A DNA stretch of 64,000 bases, taken from Methylomonas koyamae. GTDB lineage: Bacteria; Pseudomonadota; Gammaproteobacteria; Methylococcales; Methylomonadaceae. Each line of letters begins with the position of its first letter. Within the stretch, counting starts at the first letter, position 1. Shown here piece by piece: positions 55,509-64,000 of the stretch. A model generated the notes under the pieces. That model was not told where the DNA came from. It saw only the letters and a list, made by a program, of their open reading frames with translations, and did no database searches. The translations under genes and the position numbers were made by a program. The stretch covers positions 1-64,000 of the forward strand of contig NZ_PPPU01000014.1 of the NCBI RefSeq assembly GCF_006483455.1, written 5' to 3'.

Positions 55509-58500
55509 ATGATCAACCGTTTGATAGAACTGGCGCTGCAACAACGGATTTTGGTGGCGGTGCTGGCGGTGGCGGTGGCGCTGTTCGGCGTCCGCGCAGT
55601 GCGGCAGCTGTCGGTGGATGCGTTTCCGGACGTGACCAATATTCAGGTGCAAATCGCCACCGAAGCCGCCGGAAAATCGCCCGACGAGGTCGAGCGGCTG
55701 GTGACCGTGCCGTTGGAAATCGCGATGGCCGGCTTGCCGGGACTGGAGGAAATGCGCTCGCTGAATAAAAACGGCCTGTCGCTGATTACGCTGATCTTTA
55801 CCGATAAGACCGAGGTCTATTTCGCCAGGCAATTGGTGATGGAGCGCCTGATCGAGGTCAAGCAGCAAATGCCGCCCGGCGTCAATCCGGTGCTGGGCCC
55901 GGTGTCGACCGGCCTGGGCGAGGTTTACCAATATACGCTGGACCGCGACGATGACGGCGAGCGGCCGTTGACCCAGGAAGAGTTGCAGTTTCGGCGTGAA
56001 GCACAGGATTGGGTGGTCAGGCCGCTGTTGCGCGGCATTCCCGGCGTCGCCGAGATCAATTCCCAGGGCGGTTACGTCAAGCAATACCAGGTTCTGGTCA
56101 ACCCCAACCGCTTGCACCACTACCGGATTTCGCTGAACGAGGTGTTCGAGGCCTTGGCCCGAAACAACGCCAACAGCGGCGGCGGCGTGTTGCCGCATTA
56201 TGCCGAGCAATATTTGATCCGCGGCGTTGGTTTGATTAACGACGTCAACGACATCGCCAATATCGTGTTGAAGGAGGACGACAGCGTGCCGGTGCACATG
56301 CACGACGTCGCCGAAATCAAAATCGGCCACGAAGTGCGGGCCGGCGCGGTCATCAAAAACGGTTACACCGAATCGGTTGGCGGCATCGTCATGATGCTGC
56401 GCGGCGGCAACGCCAAGGAAGTGGTGAGCCGGATCAAGCAACGGGTGGCGGAAATCAACGCCAAGGGCATGCTGCCGGGCGGCTTGAAAATCGTGCCGTA
56501 TTACGACCGCAGCGATCTGGTCGACGCGGCCCTGCACACCGTGACCAAAGTGTTGATGGAAGGCATCGTCTTGGTCGTCATCATCCTGTTTCTGTTCCTG
56601 GGCGACGTGCGCTCCAGCCTGATCGTGGTCGGTACCCTGATCGTGACGCCGCTGGTGACTTTCATCATGATGAACCAATTGGGCTTGTCGGCCAATTTGA
56701 TGTCCTTGGGCGGCCTGGCGATTGCGATCGGTTTGATGGTGGACGGTTCGGTGGTGGTGGTCGAGAACGCGTTCCGCTTGCTTGGCGAGCGCAAGGGCCG
56801 CGCCACCAGCCGGGTGCGGGTGGTGCAGGCCGCGACCCAGGAAGTGGCGACGCCGGTATTGTTCGGCGTCGGCATCATCGTCTTGGTGTTTTTGCCGTTG
56901 ATGACGCTGCAGGGGATGGAAGGCAAGATGTTTGCGCCGCTGGCTTACACCATTGCGATCGCGCTGCTGATTTCGCTGGTGGTGTCGCTGACCTTGTCGC
57001 CGGTGTTGTGCGCGTTTGCGTTGGAGGGCCACGACGGTGAACACGATACCCGCTTGATTGCGTTCATCAAGCGCCATTATCTGCGCTTGCTGGATTTTTC
57101 GATGGCCAACCGGCTCAAAGTGGTCGGCGCCGCCGTGGCGGCCTTTGTCGGCGCTTTGGTGTTGTTGCCCTTGCTCGGCACTTCGTTCATTCCGGAAATG
57201 AAGGAAGGCTCCATCGTGCCGGGTATCAACCGGATGCCGAATATCTCCTTGGAAGAAAGTATCAATGTCGAGATGCAGGCCATGAAAATGGTGATGCAGA
57301 TTCCGGGCGTCAAAAACGTGGTGTCCGGCGTCGGCCGCGGCGAAAGTCCGGCCGATCCGCAATCGCAAAACGAATCGACGCCGATTGTGACCTTGAAACC
57401 GCGCGAGGAATGGCCGCAAGGCTGGACTCAGGACGACATTGCCGATGCGATGAGCGACAAGCTGATCGAAAATCTGCCCGGCATGCAAGTGGTGATGGCG
57501 CAACCGATTTCCGACCGGGTCGACGAGATGGTGACCGGGGTGCGTTCCGACGTTGCGGTCAAGGTGTTCGGCGACGATCTGGCCGAACTCAAGCGGCTGG
57601 CCGATGCGATTGCCGGGGTGGCTAACGGCGTCAGCGGCGCCCGCGACATTCGGGTGGAACGGCTGACCGGTCAGCAATATTTGAACATTACCGTCGACCG
57701 CCAGGCGATCGCCCGCCACGGTCTGAATGCGGCGGACATTCACGATGTGATCGAAACCGCGATTGCCGGCAAAGTCGCCACCGAAATTTACCAGGGCGAG
57801 CGGCGCTTCTCCGCTGCGGTGAGATTGCCGGAAGCCTTCCGCAACAATATCGCTGCGATCGACCAATTGATGTTGACCTCGCCGAACGGGGCGCGGGTGC
57901 CGCTGGGCGACGTGACCAAGATCAGCCTGAACGACGGCCCGGCCCAGATCAGCCGGGAAATGGGCAAGCGGCGGATCGTGGTCGGCATTAACGTGCGCGA
58001 CCGCGACTTGGGCGGCTTCGTCGCCGAGTTGCAAAAGGCCGTGGCCGATAAGGTCAAATTGTCGGAAGGATATTATCTGCAGTGGGGCGGTCAGTTCCAG
58101 AACATGGAGCGGGCCTTGGGCCATTTGCAAATGATCATTCCGGTGACGATTGCGGCGATTTTCTTTTTGTTGTTCATGCTGTTCAAATCGCTACGCTTTG
58201 CCGCGCTGATCATCCTGGTGCTGCCGTTCGCTTCGATCGGCGGTATCGTCACGTTGTTTTTGAGTGGTGAATATTTGTCGGTGCCGGCTTCGGTCGGTTT
58301 CATCGCCTTGTGGGGTATCGCGGTGTTGAACGGCGTGGTGTTGGTCTCCTATATCCGGGCCCAGCGCGAGAGCGGGCTGAGCCTGGAATATGCGGTGCGC
58401 CGCGGCTGCGAACAGCGTTTCCGGCCGGTAATGATGACGGCGACGGTGGCCTTGTTGGGCTTGGTGCCGTTTCTGTTTGCGGTCGGGCCCGGTTCGGAAG

Positions 58501-58634
58501 TGCAAAAGCCGCTGGCCATCGTCGTGATCGGCGGCCTGATCAGTTCCACATTATTGACTCTGGTGGTATTGCCGGTGCTGTACGGTTGGTTCGACGACCG
58601 TCAGGATGTTCATAAACCGTTTTCGATGAGATGA
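55509..58634 (+). CDS. RND heavy-metal efflux pump (CzcA/CusA-like)
   Basis: This is the inner-membrane RND transporter of a heavy-metal efflux system. The 1041-residue protein has twelve TM helices in two RND halves. The family motif in TM4 reads GLMVDGSVVVVENAF, with the proton-relay Asp, as in HME-RND pumps. Segments such as TNIQVQIATEAAGKSPDEVERLVTVP are typical of CusA/CzcA. The gene starts 3 bases after the adaptor gene, and its stop overlaps the batD ATG (ATGA). The exact metal (Cu, Ag, Co, Zn, Cd) cannot be told. Confidence 0.93.
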   Translation: MINRLIELALQQRILVAVLAVAVALFGVRAVRQLSVDAFPDVTNIQVQIATEAAGKSPDEVERLVTVPLEIAMAGLPGLEEMRSLNKNGLSLITLIFTDKTEVYFARQLVMERLIEVKQQMPPGVNPVLGPVSTGLGEVYQYTLDRDDDGERPLTQEELQFRREAQDWVVRPLLRGIPGVAEINSQGGYVKQYQVLVNPNRLHHYRISLNEVFEALARNNANSGGGVLPHYAEQYLIRGVGLINDVNDIANIVLKEDDSVPVHMHDVAEIKIGHEVRAGAVIKNGYTESVGGIVMMLRGGNAKEVVSRIKQRVAEINAKGMLPGGLKIVPYYDRSDLVDAALHTVTKVLMEGIVLVVIILFLFLGDVRSSLIVVGTLIVTPLVTFIMMNQLGLSANLMSLGGLAIAIGLMVDGSVVVVENAFRLLGERKGRATSRVRVVQAATQEVATPVLFGVGIIVLVFLPLMTLQGMEGKMFAPLAYTIAIALLISLVVSLTLSPVLCAFALEGHDGEHDTRLIAFIKRHYLRLLDFSMANRLKVVGAAVAAFVGALVLLPLLGTSFIPEMKEGSIVPGINRMPNISLEESINVEMQAMKMVMQIPGVKNVVSGVGRGESPADPQSQNESTPIVTLKPREEWPQGWTQDDIADAMSDKLIENLPGMQVVMAQPISDRVDEMVTGVRSDVAVKVFGDDLAELKRLADAIAGVANGVSGARDIRVERLTGQQYLNITVDRQAIARHGLNAADIHDVIETAIAGKVATEIYQGERRFSAAVRLPEAFRNNIAAIDQLMLTSPNGARVPLGDVTKISLNDGPAQISREMGKRRIVVGINVRDRDLGGFVAELQKAVADKVKLSEGYYLQWGGQFQNMERALGHLQMIIPVTIAAIFFLLFMLFKSLRFAALIILVLPFASIGGIVTLFLSGEYLSVPASVGFIALWGIAVLNGVVLVSYIRAQRESGLSLEYAVRRGCEQRFRPVMMTATVALLGLVPFLFAVGPGSEVQKPLAIVVIGGLISSTLLTLVVLPVLYGWFDDRQDVHKPFSMR

Positions 58635-60325
58635 GCGGATTTTTGTCTATGCGTACTAGTGTGTCGCCCTGGTGGTTGGGGATATTGTGGTTTTGGCTGA
58701 GTGCCGTTGCCGGCGCCGCCGAGATCGGCGTTGCGGTAGACCGCAATCCGGTGGCTTTGAACGAGTCGTTTCAAATTACGTTTACCGCAACCGAGCAACC
58801 GGACGGCAATCCGGATCTCGAGCCCTTGCGGCAGGATTTCGAGATCGTCAACCAGCAACGCAGCAGCAGTGCCTCCTGGGTCAACGGCAAAAGCAACCGC
58901 AATGAGCAATGGGTTTTGACGGCGATGGCCAAGCGCAGCGGCGAGTTGACGATACCGGCCATTGCCTTCGGTGCCGACAGCAGCAAACCGTTGGCGCTGA
59001 CGGTGACTGAAGCCGCGCAGCCCACCGCGAAGGACGATGAACTGTTCCTGGAAGTCTCGGCGACGCCGGAGCAGCCCTATGTGCAGGCGCAGGTGATTTA
59101 TACGCTGAAACTGTTCCGCCGGGTGCAGATCACCCAGGCCAGTCTGGCAGAGCCGGAAATCAAGGATGCCCTGGTGGAAAAACTGGGCGAGGACAGTACT
59201 TACTCGACCCAAATCAAGGGTGTCGACTATTGGGTCACCGAGCGCAAATATGCAATTTTTCCGCAGCAGAGCGGCCTGTTCACGATTGCGCCGCTGGTGT
59301 TGAATGCGGAATACATCAGCAGCCGGCAGCAACCGCGTTTCAACGGCTTTTTCAACCGGCCCAGCACCGAGACCCGGCGAGTGGTCTCCAAAGCTGTGAC
59401 CTTGAACGTGCGCGCGGCGCCGGCCGAATTCAAAGGCGCCTGGCTTAGCGCAGAATCTTTGGAGTTAAGCCAGGGTTGGTCCGATTCCAGTTTGCAGGTC
59501 AAAGTCGGCGAGCCGCTGACTCGCACCTTGACCCTGAAGGCCAGGGGGGCGACGGTCGGCCAATTGCCCGAGCTGTTCGACAAAACCCCGATCGACGGCA
59601 TCAAGACCTATCCCGACCAGCCGCTGTTGCACGAGGATAAACAAAGCGACGGTTTGACCGCGTCGCGCGAGGAGAAAATCGCCTTCATTCCGTCCAAACC
59701 CGGCGAGTACAGTTTGCCGGCGCTTAAGATCCAGTGGTTCAATTCCAAATCCCAGAAAATCGAGGTGGCGGCTTTGCCGGCCTTCAAAATCAAAGCTTTG
59801 GCGGCGGCCGAGGTCGCCACGCCGACGGCTTCCGCTGCCGAGTCCGAACCGGAGCAGGCCAGCCCGATAACGGCAACGCCGATCGCTGTCACTTCCGATA
59901 GCGGCGTTCGGCTGTGGCAGGCGGTTTCGGCTGTCCTGGCCATGGGCTGGTTGCTGACCGTAATCGGATTCGTAAGGTCCGGCCGGCAGCGGCGCCAAAC
60001 TAGGGCTGCCAGTATGGCGCAGTCGGAAAGCGCGCTGGAAAAAGCGATAAAGCGAGCTTGTTGGGAAAATAATCCGCAAGCGGCCAAGCAGTTATTGCTG
60101 CAATGGGGCAGGGCCGAATTCGGCGCCGACAGTCTGGCCGGGTTGGCGAGCCGTTGCGATCAGCCGCTGTGCGACGAAATCAACGACTTGAATCGCTTGT
60201 TGTACGCACCCGGCGGGCAGGAGTGGCAGGGCCGCGACTTGTGGACCGCATTCAGCGGCCAAGCCCGCCGCGCAGCCGCGCCGGCGCCCCTCGGCGACGG
60301 CCTGGAGCCCTTATTCAAAATTTGA
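58631..60325 (+). CDS. batD: BatD-like protein
   Basis: BatD proteins are membrane-anchored partners of BatA and BatB. The 564-residue protein has an N-terminal signal peptide (cleavage near AGA/A at about residue 30) and extended beta-rich periplasmic domains (VAVDRNPVALNESFQITF and KLFRRVQITQASLAEPEI). A TM helix near residues 432-455 leads into a short cytoplasmic tail. It is separated from batA-BatB/C by 5.6 kb of CNNM and RND genes. ATGA overlap with the pump gene implies co-expression. It converges with nudE (one base between the stops). Confidence 0.88.
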   Translation: MSGFLSMRTSVSPWWLGILWFWLSAVAGAAEIGVAVDRNPVALNESFQITFTATEQPDGNPDLEPLRQDFEIVNQQRSSSASWVNGKSNRNEQWVLTAMAKRSGELTIPAIAFGADSSKPLALTVTEAAQPTAKDDELFLEVSATPEQPYVQAQVIYTLKLFRRVQITQASLAEPEIKDALVEKLGEDSTYSTQIKGVDYWVTERKYAIFPQQSGLFTIAPLVLNAEYISSRQQPRFNGFFNRPSTETRRVVSKAVTLNVRAAPAEFKGAWLSAESLELSQGWSDSSLQVKVGEPLTRTLTLKARGATVGQLPELFDKTPIDGIKTYPDQPLLHEDKQSDGLTASREEKIAFIPSKPGEYSLPALKIQWFNSKSQKIEVAALPAFKIKALAAAEVATPTASAAESEPEQASPITATPIAVTSDSGVRLWQAVSAVLAMGWLLTVIGFVRSGRQRRQTRAASMAQSESALEKAIKRACWENNPQAAKQLLLQWGRAEFGADSLAGLASRCDQPLCDEINDLNRLLYAPGGQEWQGRDLWTAFSGQARRAAAPAPLGDGLEPLFKI

Positions 60326-60326
60326 G

Positions 60327-60878
60327 CTAACCGCGCCGTTCGAGATGAGCCAGAGCCATGTACAGTGCGGCGATCGAACGGGCTTCGCTGCATTCGCCGC
60401 TGGCCAGCAGGCTGTCGATGCTGCGCAACGACCAGGGCACTACCTGTAATTCTTCCGGTTCGTCGCCTTCCAGCTTCTCCGGGTACAGTTCTTCGGCCAG
60501 GATGATGTCTATGGTGTGTTCCAGATAAGACGGTGCCAACGAGACCCGGTGCAGATGCTCCAGTTTGCCGGCGCCATAGCCGATTTCTTCTTTCAATTCC
60601 CGGTTGGCACCGCTGAGCATGTCCTCGCCGGCGTCGAGTTTGCCTTTCGGCAGTCCCAGTTCGTAGCGGTGGATGCCCGCGGCATATTCCCTGACCAGCA
60701 ATACCGTTTCCGGGTCCAGCATCGGTACGATCAGTACCGCGCCGTGCGAGCTGTTGCGCGCCAGCCGTTCGTATTGGCGGCGTTCGCCGTTGCTGAATTC
60801 CAGATCCAGCGCTTCGATGCAGAATTGGCGGGTTTGGGCCAGCACCGTTTGTTTTAGAATTTTGGGTCGCTTGGGCAT
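60327..60878 (-). CDS. nudE: ADP-compounds hydrolase NudE
   Basis: This Nudix hydrolase of the NudE type cleaves ADP-ribose, NADH and Ap3A-like compounds. The 183-residue protein has the Nudix box GKLDAGEDMLSGANRELKEEIGYG in full, in the GX5EX7REUXEEXGU pattern. It also has the NudE C-terminal LEGDEPEELQVVPW. The start is ATG on the minus strand, and the gene converges with batD. Confidence 0.93.
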   Translation of the reverse strand: MPKRPKILKQTVLAQTRQFCIEALDLEFSNGERRQYERLARNSSHGAVLIVPMLDPETVLLVREYAAGIHRYELGLPKGKLDAGEDMLSGANRELKEEIGYGAGKLEHLHRVSLAPSYLEHTIDIILAEELYPEKLEGDEPEELQVVPWSLRSIDSLLASGECSEARSIAALYMALAHLERRG

Positions 60879-61115
60879 CGTGGGGCGGGTTTGGGTTAGT
60901 TAGGCCGAGTTTATGGCCGGAAGTTGTCCGCCGTATGTTCGGCAGCGGCCGGTATCGGCATGGGCTGGCCGAATCCGAGTCGGGGTTTAACTGTCAGTTT
61001 ACGCATCATGCTTCTTGGGTCTAGCGCCTGGACTTGCGCTGGCATTGTAAAACGTTGCCGCTGCGGCGGATAGCATCGAATTCCCCGGCGCTGCCGCTTC
61101 GCGCGGTGCGCGGCT

Positions 61116-61121
61116 TATAAT
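61116..61121 (+). promoter_or_regulatory. -10 candidate ahead of the HAD nucleotidase gene
   Basis: TATAAT at 61116-61121 lies 30 bases before the nucleotidase ATG, with no matching -35 at normal distance. The 272-base gap from nudE holds no other recognised signal. Confidence 0.3.
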
Positions 61122-61150
61122 CGGCGAATATTTAACGGAGATCTCTAGCA

Positions 61151-61828
61151 ATGTTGGATTGGCGGCAAATCGATACGGTGATGTTGGACATGGACGGCAC
61201 CCTGCTGGACCTGAATTTCGATAACCATTTCTGGCAGGAATTCGTACCCTTGCGTTTTGCCGAGTTGCACGGCTTGACTCTGGAGCAGGCCAAGCAGGAG
61301 TTGGCGCCGCGGTTCAAGGCGATGGAAGGCCGTTTGGAGTGGTATTGTCTGGACTACTGGAGTAGCGAGCTAAATTTGAACATCGCCGGATTGAAGCAGG
61401 AATTGGCTGGTCTGATCGCGGTGCATCCCCATGTGGTGGAGTTTTTGGATGCGCTGCGCGGCCGGCGGCGGCTGTTATTGGTGACCAATGCCCATCGCGA
61501 CAGTCTCAGTCTGAAAATGGAGAAGACCTGTCTGCACCGGTTTTTCGACGAGATTGTCACTTCCCACGATTTCGGCTTTGCCAAGGAGCAGCAGGGATTC
61601 TGGCAAGCGTTGCAGGAGCGGCATGTATTCGAGAAGCAGCGCAGTTTATTGGTCGACGATAGTCTGGCCGTGCTGCACTCGGCCAGGCAATTTGGTATCG
61701 CTCATCTGGTCTCGATCAGCAAGCCGGACAGCCGGCGTCCTGTCAGGCCGATTGCGGAGTTTCCGGCGATTGAGGATTTTCGGGCGTTGATGCCGGGCTT
61801 GCTGCCGGATGCGGCCGATGTTCCCTAG
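61151..61828 (+). CDS. yrfG: HAD-family GMP/IMP nucleotidase YrfG
   Basis: This HAD phosphatase dephosphorylates purine 5'-nucleotides. The 225-residue protein has HAD motif I LDMDGTLLDL, a cap domain (WYCLDYWS), motif II (VTNAHRDSL) and motif III (LVDDSLAVL). It is the standard partner of nudE in gammaproteobacteria, though here the two are divergent. Its 3' end overlaps the convergent rhlB by 86 bases. Confidence 0.9.
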   Translation: MLDWRQIDTVMLDMDGTLLDLNFDNHFWQEFVPLRFAELHGLTLEQAKQELAPRFKAMEGRLEWYCLDYWSSELNLNIAGLKQELAGLIAVHPHVVEFLDALRGRRRLLLVTNAHRDSLSLKMEKTCLHRFFDEIVTSHDFGFAKEQQGFWQALQERHVFEKQRSLLVDDSLAVLHSARQFGIAHLVSISKPDSRRPVRPIAEFPAIEDFRALMPGLLPDAADVP

Positions 61829-63074
61829 GCTTACGGTCGGGCCGGGGCGGGCGTTTACCGTGCTGGACTACTCGTTCCCGCGGTTCGCGGCGCTCGGGCT
61901 TGGCGACCTGATCGGCCAGGAGTTCCGGTTCGATCGATGCTACCGGTACTTTTTCGCCGATATAGTCTTCGATGTCCGGCATCGAGTAGGCGTATTCCTC
62001 GCAGATGAAGCTGATCGCTTCGCCGCTGGCGCCGAAGCGGGCGGTGCGGCCGATGCGGTGCACGTAATCTTCGACGTCTTGCGGCAGGTCGTAGTTGAAC
62101 ACGTGGGAGACGTCCGGAATATGCAGGCCGCGGGCGGCCACGTCGGTGGCGATCAGCAGGTTGACCTGGTTGTCCTGAAACGCGGCGAGCAGTTTTTGGC
62201 GCTTTTCCTGCGGCACGTCGCCGCTCAACATCGCGACTTTGTAGCCGTTGGCCTGCAGGTAGTCGTCCAGCCGTTCCGCGCAACGCTTGGTGTTGACGAA
62301 GACGATGCTGCGTTGCGGCTGGTGGTGTTTCAATAAGCCCAGCAGCAACGGAATTTTCTGGTCGTTGGCCGGGCAATAGGCGATTTGGCTGATCGCTTTC
62401 GAGGTGACTTCTTCCGGTTCGATCCGGATCAGCACCGGGTTGTTCATGTGTTCGTAAGCCAGTTCGGTGACTTTGTAGGACAGCGTGGCCGAGAACAACA
62501 GGTTCAGGCGTTTATCGGCCGGCGGCATCCGCCGTAGCAGAAAGCGAATGTCTTTGATAAAACCCAGGTCGAACATGCGATCGGCTTCGTCGAGTACCGT
62601 GACCTGGATGTTATCCAAGGTGAATGCGCCCTGTTTGTAAAAATCGATGATGCGTCCCGGCGTGCCGATGATGATGTCGACGTTGGTTTTGATCTTGTCC
62701 AGCTGTTTTTGGTAGTCGGTGCCGCCGTAAATCAACGCGAATTTCAGGTTCAGATACTTGCTCAACACCAGCGCGTCCTTGTGGATCTGGATCGCCAGCT
62801 CGCGGGTTGGCGCTAATATCAAGGCCCGCGGGTTCTTGATTTTTTCGCTTTCGTCGTTGATCAGGTGCTGGAACGTCGCGAGCAGGAAGGTCGCGGTCTT
62901 GCCGGTGCCGGTTTGCGCTTGGCCGGCGATGTCTTTGCCGCGCAGGGATAAGGGTAACGACTTGTCCTGGATCGGGGTGCAGTTGATGAATCCCGCTTCT
63001 TTCAGACCTTTGATGATGGAGTCGGACAGCTCCAAATTGCTAAATCGCGTTTCCGTTAAGTGTGTTTTTTTCAT
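61743..63074 (-). CDS. rhlB: DEAD-box RNA helicase RhlB
   Basis: RhlB is an ATP-dependent RNA helicase of the RNA degradosome. The 443-residue protein has motifs AQTGTGKTA, VLDEADRMFDLGF, FSATL and HRIGRTARFG. A basic, proline-rich tail (about 390-443) follows, expected for RNase E contact. The gene is divergent from trxA, and the rhlB-trxA-rho order is conserved in gammaproteobacteria. Its C-terminal codons lie antisense to the last 28 codons of yrfG. Confidence 0.95.
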   Translation of the reverse strand: MKKTHLTETRFSNLELSDSIIKGLKEAGFINCTPIQDKSLPLSLRGKDIAGQAQTGTGKTATFLLATFQHLINDESEKIKNPRALILAPTRELAIQIHKDALVLSKYLNLKFALIYGGTDYQKQLDKIKTNVDIIIGTPGRIIDFYKQGAFTLDNIQVTVLDEADRMFDLGFIKDIRFLLRRMPPADKRLNLLFSATLSYKVTELAYEHMNNPVLIRIEPEEVTSKAISQIAYCPANDQKIPLLLGLLKHHQPQRSIVFVNTKRCAERLDDYLQANGYKVAMLSGDVPQEKRQKLLAAFQDNQVNLLIATDVAARGLHIPDVSHVFNYDLPQDVEDYVHRIGRTARFGASGEAISFICEEYAYSMPDIEDYIGEKVPVASIEPELLADQVAKPERREPRERVVQHGKRPPRPDRKPREHRPHPAASPASTPENPQSPETPQSA

Positions 63075-63116
63075 AACTCGCTAGAATAACTCAAAACGGT
63101 GCGCGGTTGAAATCGA

Positions 63117-63146
63117 TTGACAATTTAAGCGCGGCGAAACTATATT
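63117..63146 (+). promoter_or_regulatory. candidate promoter of trxA
   Basis: TTGACA at 63117-63122, an 18-base spacer and TATATT at 63141-63146 make a strong sigma-70 promoter. It lies 30 bases before the trxA start and is divergent from rhlB. Confidence 0.65.
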
Positions 63147-63175
63147 CATTGCTTTGCAAACTTATGGAGAATGGC

Positions 63176-63502
63176 GTGAGCGACCTAGTGCTTCATGTAT
63201 CAGACGCTGATTTCAACGAAACTGTGTTAAAAGCCGGCTCGCCGGTATTGGTCGACTACTGGGCCGAATGGTGTGGCCCTTGCAAAATGATTGCTCCGGT
63301 GCTGGATGAAATTGCAGCCGAGTACCAAGGCAAACTGACCGTCGCCAAACTCAACATCGACGAAAACCCGAAAACCCCGCAACATTACGGTGTGCGCGGA
63401 ATTCCCACTTTGATGATTTTCAAGGGCGGCGAAGTCGAGGCTACCAAAGTCGGCGCCTTGACCAAGTCGCAGTTGGCCGCGTTTATCGACAGCAACCTGT
63501 AA
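63176..63502 (+). CDS. trxA: thioredoxin 1
   Basis: Thioredoxin reduces disulfides in cytoplasmic proteins with electrons from thioredoxin reductase. The 108-residue protein has the canonical [17 protein letters not shown] motif and the cis-Pro loop [10 protein letters not shown] chose GTG 63176 because GGAGA lies at 63166-63170 and the N-terminus [12 protein letters not shown] then matches family length; ATG 63164 is a possible longer start. It lies in the conserved trxA-rho order. Confidence 0.95.
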   Translation: MSDLVLHVSDADFNETVLKAGSPVLVDYWAEWCGPCKMIAPVLDEIAAEYQGKLTVAKLNIDENPKTPQHYGVRGIPTLMIFKGGEVEATKVGALTKSQLAAFIDSNL

Positions 63503-63510
63503 ACAGGCTG

Positions 63511-63549
63511 TAACCGGACTTGTCGAAAATGTTTTGATAAGTCCGGTTA
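63511..63549 (+). terminator. inverted repeat between trxA and rho
   Basis: TAACCGGACTT at 63511-63521 pairs perfectly over 11 bp with AAGTCCGGTTA at 63539-63549. There is no real T-run after it, so it may be a weak terminator of trxA or a regulatory hairpin. Confidence 0.55.
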
Positions 63550-63561
63550 TTGCGCTAGAAT
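63534..63561 (+). promoter_or_regulatory. candidate promoter of rho
   Basis: TTGATA at 63534-63539, a 16-base spacer and TAGAAT at 63556-63561 suggest a sigma-70 promoter about 100 bases before rho. Its -35 lies inside the hairpin described for 63511-63549. Confidence 0.5.
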
Positions 63562-63669
63562 TCCGCCCGCTAGCTTCTCGCACCCCGATCGCCCGAGTTT
63601 TCCAACACACTTCTTCCGCCGTAAACAGCCTTCTGCTGTTTTGCATTTCTTCCATTTCCCTAAGTCAAC

Positions 63670-64000
63670 ATGAACCTTACCGAGTTAAAACTTAAACAAC
63701 CGACAGAAATCATCGCTATCGCAGAATCCCTGGGGTTGGAAAACATCGACAGAGCCCGAAAGCAGGAACTGATTTTCTCGATCTTGAAGAAGCAGGCGAA
63801 GAGCGGGGAGGATATATACGGTGACGGGGTACTGGAAATCTTGACCGACGGCTTCGGTTTTCTGCGCACGCCGGGTTGTTCTTATCTGGCAGGACCGGAT
63901 GACATTTACGTATCGCCCAGCCAGATCCGCCGTTTCGGCTTGCGCACCGGCGATACCGTCAGCGGCAAGATTCGGCCGCCGAAAGAGGGTGAGCGTTACT
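63670..64000 (+). CDS. rho: transcription termination factor Rho (5' part)
   Basis: Rho is the hexameric RNA helicase that ends transcription at Rho-dependent sites. The window holds the first 110 codons, starting [20 protein letters not shown]. They cover the N-terminal Rho helical domain and the start of the RNA-binding cold-shock-like domain ([14 protein letters not shown] and [19 protein letters not shown]). The frame is open to the window end, so the gene is truncated only by the boundary. Confidence 0.96.
   Translation, partial: MNLTELKLKQPTEIIAIAESLGLENIDRARKQELIFSILKKQAKSGEDIYGDGVLEILTDGFGFLRTPGCSYLAGPDDIYVSPSQIRRFGLRTGDTVSGKIRPPKEGERY

Noticed and set aside
55260-58130. 956-residue open frame antisense to the RND pump gene
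   Set aside because: Rich in His, Gln and Arg with no family motif. It arises from the codon bias of the real pump gene on the other strand.

Overview
This window comes from a gammaproteobacterial type I methanotroph, most likely Methylomonas or a close relative. The main evidence is a complete particulate methane monooxygenase operon, pmoC-pmoA-pmoB, at 0.9-3.85 kb. The housekeeping genes also fit: rpmB-rpmG, gshB-tonB-yqgE-ruvX-pyrR-pyrB-pyrC', and rhlB divergent from trxA-rho. All functional calls rest on reading the sequence; no database search was possible.

Layout. (1) 0-0.6 kb: a TlpA-like thioredoxin-fold gene on the minus strand with no clean start. (2) 0.6-3.93 kb: the pmo promoter, leader, operon and a strong terminator. 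(3) 4.0-30.5 kb: a lone lipoprotein gene, then a large type VI secretion (T6SS) locus. The locus has two blocks, tagH-tssK-tssL-tssM-tagF/pppA and tssA-tssB-tssC-hcp-tagJ-tssE-tssF-tssG-tssH. A cargo block follows: three orphan genes, a small PAAR-linked gene, PAAR and vgrG. (4) 30.7-36.4 kb: sodB, rep, a DegP/HtrA protease on the minus strand, and a cyclic-nucleotide-binding/rhodanese protein. (5) 36.4-43.6 kb: ribosomal proteins L33 and L28, glutathione synthetase, a TonB-like protein, YqgE, RuvX, PyrR, PyrB, an apparently catalytically dead dihydroorotase PyrC', and a LOG-family protein. (6) 43.7-60.3 kb: a MoxR/DUF58/Bat-type gene set. A 1381-residue GGDEF-EAL protein lies inside it, and a CNNM transporter plus an RND metal-efflux pair separate batD from batA and batB. 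(7) 60.3-64 kb: nudE, a HAD nucleotidase, rhlB, trxA and the 5' part of rho.

How the genes work together. The T6SS has the core needed for a firing machine except TssJ, which is not visible. Its control logic looks like the threonine-phosphorylation pathway known from Agrobacterium. There is a phospho-threonine reader (the TagH FHA domain), a candidate target (Thr13 in the TssL N-terminus) and an eraser fused to a repressor (TagF-PppA), but no PpkA kinase in the window. Between clpV and PAAR/vgrG lie proteins with no recognised family. Two carry Cys/His signatures that suggest cysteine-dependent enzymes, one resembling CNF-type deamidases and one papain-like. They are the best candidates here for undescribed T6SS cargo.

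A second unusual feature is the pyrB-pyrC' junction. A 146-bp insertion made of a 72-bp repeat has turned an ATGA overlap into two ATGA overlaps around a new 49-codon frame. No tRNA, rRNA, CRISPR array or insertion sequence was recognised.
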